Source: Culturomica massiliensis (GTDB taxonomy: Bacteria; Bacteroidota; Bacteroidia; Bacteroidales; Marinifilaceae). From it: a DNA stretch of 64,000 bases. Shown here in pieces: positions 61,525 through 64,000 of this stretch. Positions within the stretch are counted from its first letter, which is position 1; each line of letters starts with the position of its first letter. Location of the stretch: positions 2,418,001 through 2,482,000 of the forward strand of contig NZ_LT594621.1 in assembly GCF_900091655.1 (NCBI RefSeq), given 5' to 3'. The notes under the pieces were generated by a model. The model did no database searches, was not told where the DNA came from, and saw only the letters and a program-made list of their open reading frames with translations. The translations under genes were made by a program, and so were the position numbers.

Positions 61525-64000
61525 CTAATTTATTATCTCCGAAAATTTATCCCGGTTGTTATAAATTTTAGACATATCGTCCCGTTCCGCTCCTGCCGGG
61601 TCCGGATAAAGTTTTCCGTCCGAAGAGGAAATCTGCGGAATCGTAACGAATCCGTCGAAATTCACGTCTGCTTTATAGTATCCGAATTCATGAATCGCCT
61701 TCCAGATACTTTCATTCGCATTGTTTATGGTTATCAAAGCATTGTCGAATACATCCCCGACACACATTCCGAATACCGAGACTGAATTGATCTGGCCCAG
61801 CCAAACGACATGCAGCGTTGCATCCCCTTCCTTAACATAAATGTTCCCCAGCATACGCATATCCATCAGTACTGCTTCGTCACGGGTCATCGCCAGAGTA
61901 ACCGGCAAGGCAGAACCGATAGCCAAATGGTTCCGGTGTTTAATGACCAGATGATATTTCGTATCGAAATCGACATTGGGTATGGGCAAGGCTTCGCTTC
62001 CCGTTCGGTCGACCACCGTTCCGTCATCCAACAACAGGAATTGACCGCTGAATGCTTTTTCTCCGTTGACGCTGTCTTTCCTCAATTCAAGCGTAACCCA
62101 ATCGACACCTTTCCGTTCGCCCAATGCCGGCCATTTATTTCCCCACTGGGCATTGGGAACCTTATTATTGGTCCACAACGTACTGGCCATTTTCTTTTCA
62201 TCTTTGCGATAAGCCCCTTCCAGAAGCACTTTCGTCCTGATAAAGACGGTATCCAATACGGTAACCGTACGTACAACCGTCTTCCGGCCCGGACAATAGG
62301 CATCTGAAACCGTAAAACGGTAAGTTCCGGCTTCCGTCGACTGGAAGAGACGCGCATCTGTCGTCAGTTTCAATTTCGAACTTGTACCGACAGACCCGTC
62401 CAGACGGGTGTATTCGACATAACTGTTCCACGGCTTGGTCCCCAACTCGTTCGGCATATATACCATAAAGCTCACAATCTTATTGGAAACAGGAACCACG
62501 AAATTTTGAATCGTTTCGTCCTCGTTATTTCCCGTCACGATCGGATGCCTGCCGGTTACCCGGAATCCCGGTGATTTGCGGCAATTCAATTTCAGCGGCT
62601 CATCGGCCGGTTTGACAACACAACCGTGCTTGTCCGTAATACTGATCAATTGATACGTACGATATGAATCCGAAGAATTCATCGTCTCATCGTAACTGAG
62701 CGCGTAAGAAATCGCATTATCCATCGTATTGCTCAACGACGTAGGCCGGCCGATCATCTTTCCGTTGACATCATAAGCAATGGCCCGGATCGTAAAATTA
62801 AAGGCACCGGCACCGTTGGCTTCAAGTAACAGATCAGCTTTACCGCCGTGACAAATATCCGGAGTACTCAAACTCAACTTCGGTTCCGGCAGCTTATCCA
62901 ACCGGAGATAAACCTGAGCCGAATCGGCACAGCCCGCAGATGTCTCAGCCCGGTACACCACCTTATACCTTCCCGCAGCACCGGACAGGATATTATCATC
63001 GCTCAATTTACCGTTGAGGTAGAATTTACCGATGGAGGCATCCGGATAAGGCTGCAGCAAATCCACCAGATTCACCTGTTGACATTGTCCGAAAACGGTA
63101 TCCGTCACATTTCCGATACGTGTGCCGTAAGGCTGCTGTATCACGAAAAGCACATCCTCGCCCCGGACAATACCGGCACATGCATCCGGGTCCGTAAATT
63201 GAGAGGCAGAGGCAATATAGAATTTCTGATCGGTAATTACATTCAGTTCGAAAATCGTATCGTTGGACCAGATCTCAACCGGTAAACTTCCCAATTCAGG
63301 AGCCGTATTTCCATCTCCCCTGCGCCGGATATCGATCCGCCACGGAGCTTCGCCTCCTTCCACTTTAACCCTCAACCGAACGGACTCGCCGCGGCAAACC
63401 GTATCCCGGCCGACATGGTCCAAAGAGACATAGAACAAATCATGCGGCTGTACGGTCACCATCACCTCACTCTCTGCGGCATAACATTTCGTATCCGTCG
63501 TAAAGATGTCGAATATCCGGTACACCCCTTCCCGGTTCAATCTCAGGGTATCGCTATCGGAACCGGCTACAGAATGCAACACCTTTTCCTCCCCTTCGCG
63601 GGCCACATAATAATCCCAGCGGGTACAGGCCGGGACAGTCGTGGATACCACAACCTTCGCCACATCATCGGGGCAAATATAAGCCAACGTCCTGTTCGTC
63701 CTCAGATCAACCTCCCGGTCTACCCGGACAATCACCGTATCCGTCAACACATAACCGCAACTGTTTTCAACCATACACCACAACCGGCAACTATCGAAAT
63801 CATAAGACAATTTCTCCATCGTACACTGCGCTTCCGACTCGATCTCACCTTTCTCCAGATAACCGACACGCTCGGCAACAGCGGAATTCTTCTTTATCGC
63901 ATACCAATTGTATTTCAAATCCCCGCCCCGGGCTTTCATTTTCACGCCCAGCGTACTGTTTTCACAATACGGATTGTCGGCCTTCGGCTGAGTGATGACT
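61525..64000 (-). CDS. Large Ig-like surface protein with dockerin-like tail (N-terminus outside window)
   Basis: The frame is open to the window edge, so only the C-terminal 824 residues are visible; the GTG at 63945 is internal. Ig/PKD-like modules with Cys pairs (for example YCENSTLGVKMKARGGDLKYNWY in pieces, and DSCRLWCMVENSCGYVLTD) are followed by the shared C-terminal module: TKVLLEGAYR, VDWVTLELRKD, YHLVIKHRNHLAIGS, then GDVFDNALITINNANES and KADVNFDGFVTIP as degenerate EF-hands, ending NRDKFSEIIN. It most resembles the end of the 3898-aa protein, which closes with nearly the same NRDKFSEI. A promoter for the next gene lies just behind it and no terminator was seen, so read-through is possible. 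Confidence 0.82.
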   Translation of the reverse strand, partial: VITQPKADNPYCENSTLGVKMKARGGDLKYNWYAIKKNSAVAERVGYLEKGEIESEAQCTMEKLSYDFDSCRLWCMVENSCGYVLTDTVIVRVDREVDLRTNRTLAYICPDDVAKVVVSTTVPACTRWDYYVAREGEEKVLHSVAGSDSDTLRLNREGVYRIFDIFTTDTKCYAAESEVMVTVQPHDLFYVSLDHVGRDTVCRGESVRLRVKVEGGEAPWRIDIRRRGDGNTAPELGSLPVEIWSNDTIFELNVITDQKFYIASASQFTDPDACAGIVRGEDVLFVIQQPYGTRIGNVTDTVFGQCQQVNLVDLLQPYPDASIGKFYLNGKLSDDNILSGAAGRYKVVYRAETSAGCADSAQVYLRLDKLPEPKLSLSTPDICHGGKADLLLEANGAGAFNFTIRAIAYDVNGKMIGRPTSLSNTMDNAISYALSYDETMNSSDSYRTYQLISITDKHGCVVKPADEPLKLNCRKSPGFRVTGRHPIVTGNNEDETIQNFVVPVSNKIVSFMVYMPNELGTKPWNSYVEYTRLDGSVGTSSKLKLTTDARLFQSTEAGTYRFTVSDAYCPGRKTVVRTVTVLDTVFIRTKVLLEGAYRKDEKKMASTLWTNNKVPNAQWGNKWPALGERKGVDWVTLELRKDSVNGEKAFSGQFLLLDDGTVVDRTGSEALPIPNVDFDTKYHLVIKHRNHLAIGSALPVTLAMTRDEAVLMDMRMLGNIYVKEGDATLHVVWLGQINSVSVFGMCVGDVFDNALITINNANESIWKAIHEFGYYKADVNFDGFVTIPQISSSDGKLYPDPAGAERDDMSKIYNNRDKFSEIIN

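Noticed and set aside
58392..64000. The partial gene and the FGE-like gene as one interrupted reading frame
   Set aside because: The partial gene ends in a complete shared C-terminal module, and a good -33/-7 promoter plus signal peptide mark a new gene at 61448.

Overview
The window looks like chromosome from a strictly anaerobic gut-type Bacteroidales bacterium. Family-level placement near Odoribacter/Butyricimonas is only an inference from gene content. Supporting signs are a fused SecDF, the nadK-porG-uppS-bamA-skp-skp block also seen in Porphyromonas, type IX secretion (T9SS) proteins (PorG, PorP/SprF, a gliding-motility-type C-terminal domain), BspA-like lipoproteins, and several promoter candidates of the Bacteroidetes TAnnTTTG type without clear Shine-Dalgarno sites. 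No rRNA, tRNA, CRISPR array, transposase or phage gene was seen.

Layout. 1-4.3 kb: end of malate dehydrogenase, a retropepsin-like protease and SecDF. 4.3-8.9 kb: a three-gene [FeFe]-hydrogenase locus, made of a putative sensory (group C type) hydrogenase with a PAS-like region, a SpoIIE/PP2C phosphatase, and a ferredoxin-rich group B type hydrogenase. 9.0-12.2 kb: two tandem BspA-like lipoproteins and a degraded COG2865-type gene. 12.2-14.4 kb: a CPA2 cation:proton antiporter. 14.5-19.7 kb (minus strand): rel, fur, purA and murI. 19.9-26.6 kb (minus strand): the envelope block skp-skp-bamA-uppS-porG-nadK plus a four-helix-bundle gene.

26.9-64 kb (minus strand, about 58% of the window): a cluster of very large surface proteins. 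In transcription order these are a partial Ig-like protein with a dockerin-like tail, a 1018-aa formylglycine-generating-enzyme-like/FISUMP protein, a 3898-aa Ig/PKD protein, an 813-aa protein, a 2275-aa protein, a 2267-aa protein ending in the CHU_C (T9SS type B) sorting domain, a PorP/SprF protein, and a PorE-like TPR/propeller protein carrying two SPOR-like domains instead of OmpA. The last three form the familiar adhesin-PorP-periplasmic anchor triad. The others may be partner subunits or additional cargo; three of them share a C-terminal module with dockerin-like EF-hands.

The most notable novelties are a duplicated Cys/His-rich module inside the 3898-aa protein, the SPOR-for-OmpA exchange in the PorE-like protein, two AT-rich patches that straddle consecutive giant-gene junctions, a roughly 1.43-kb higher-order repeat in the 2275-aa protein, the hydrogen-sensor/phosphatase/hydrogenase locus, and a family of dispersed intergenic repeats.
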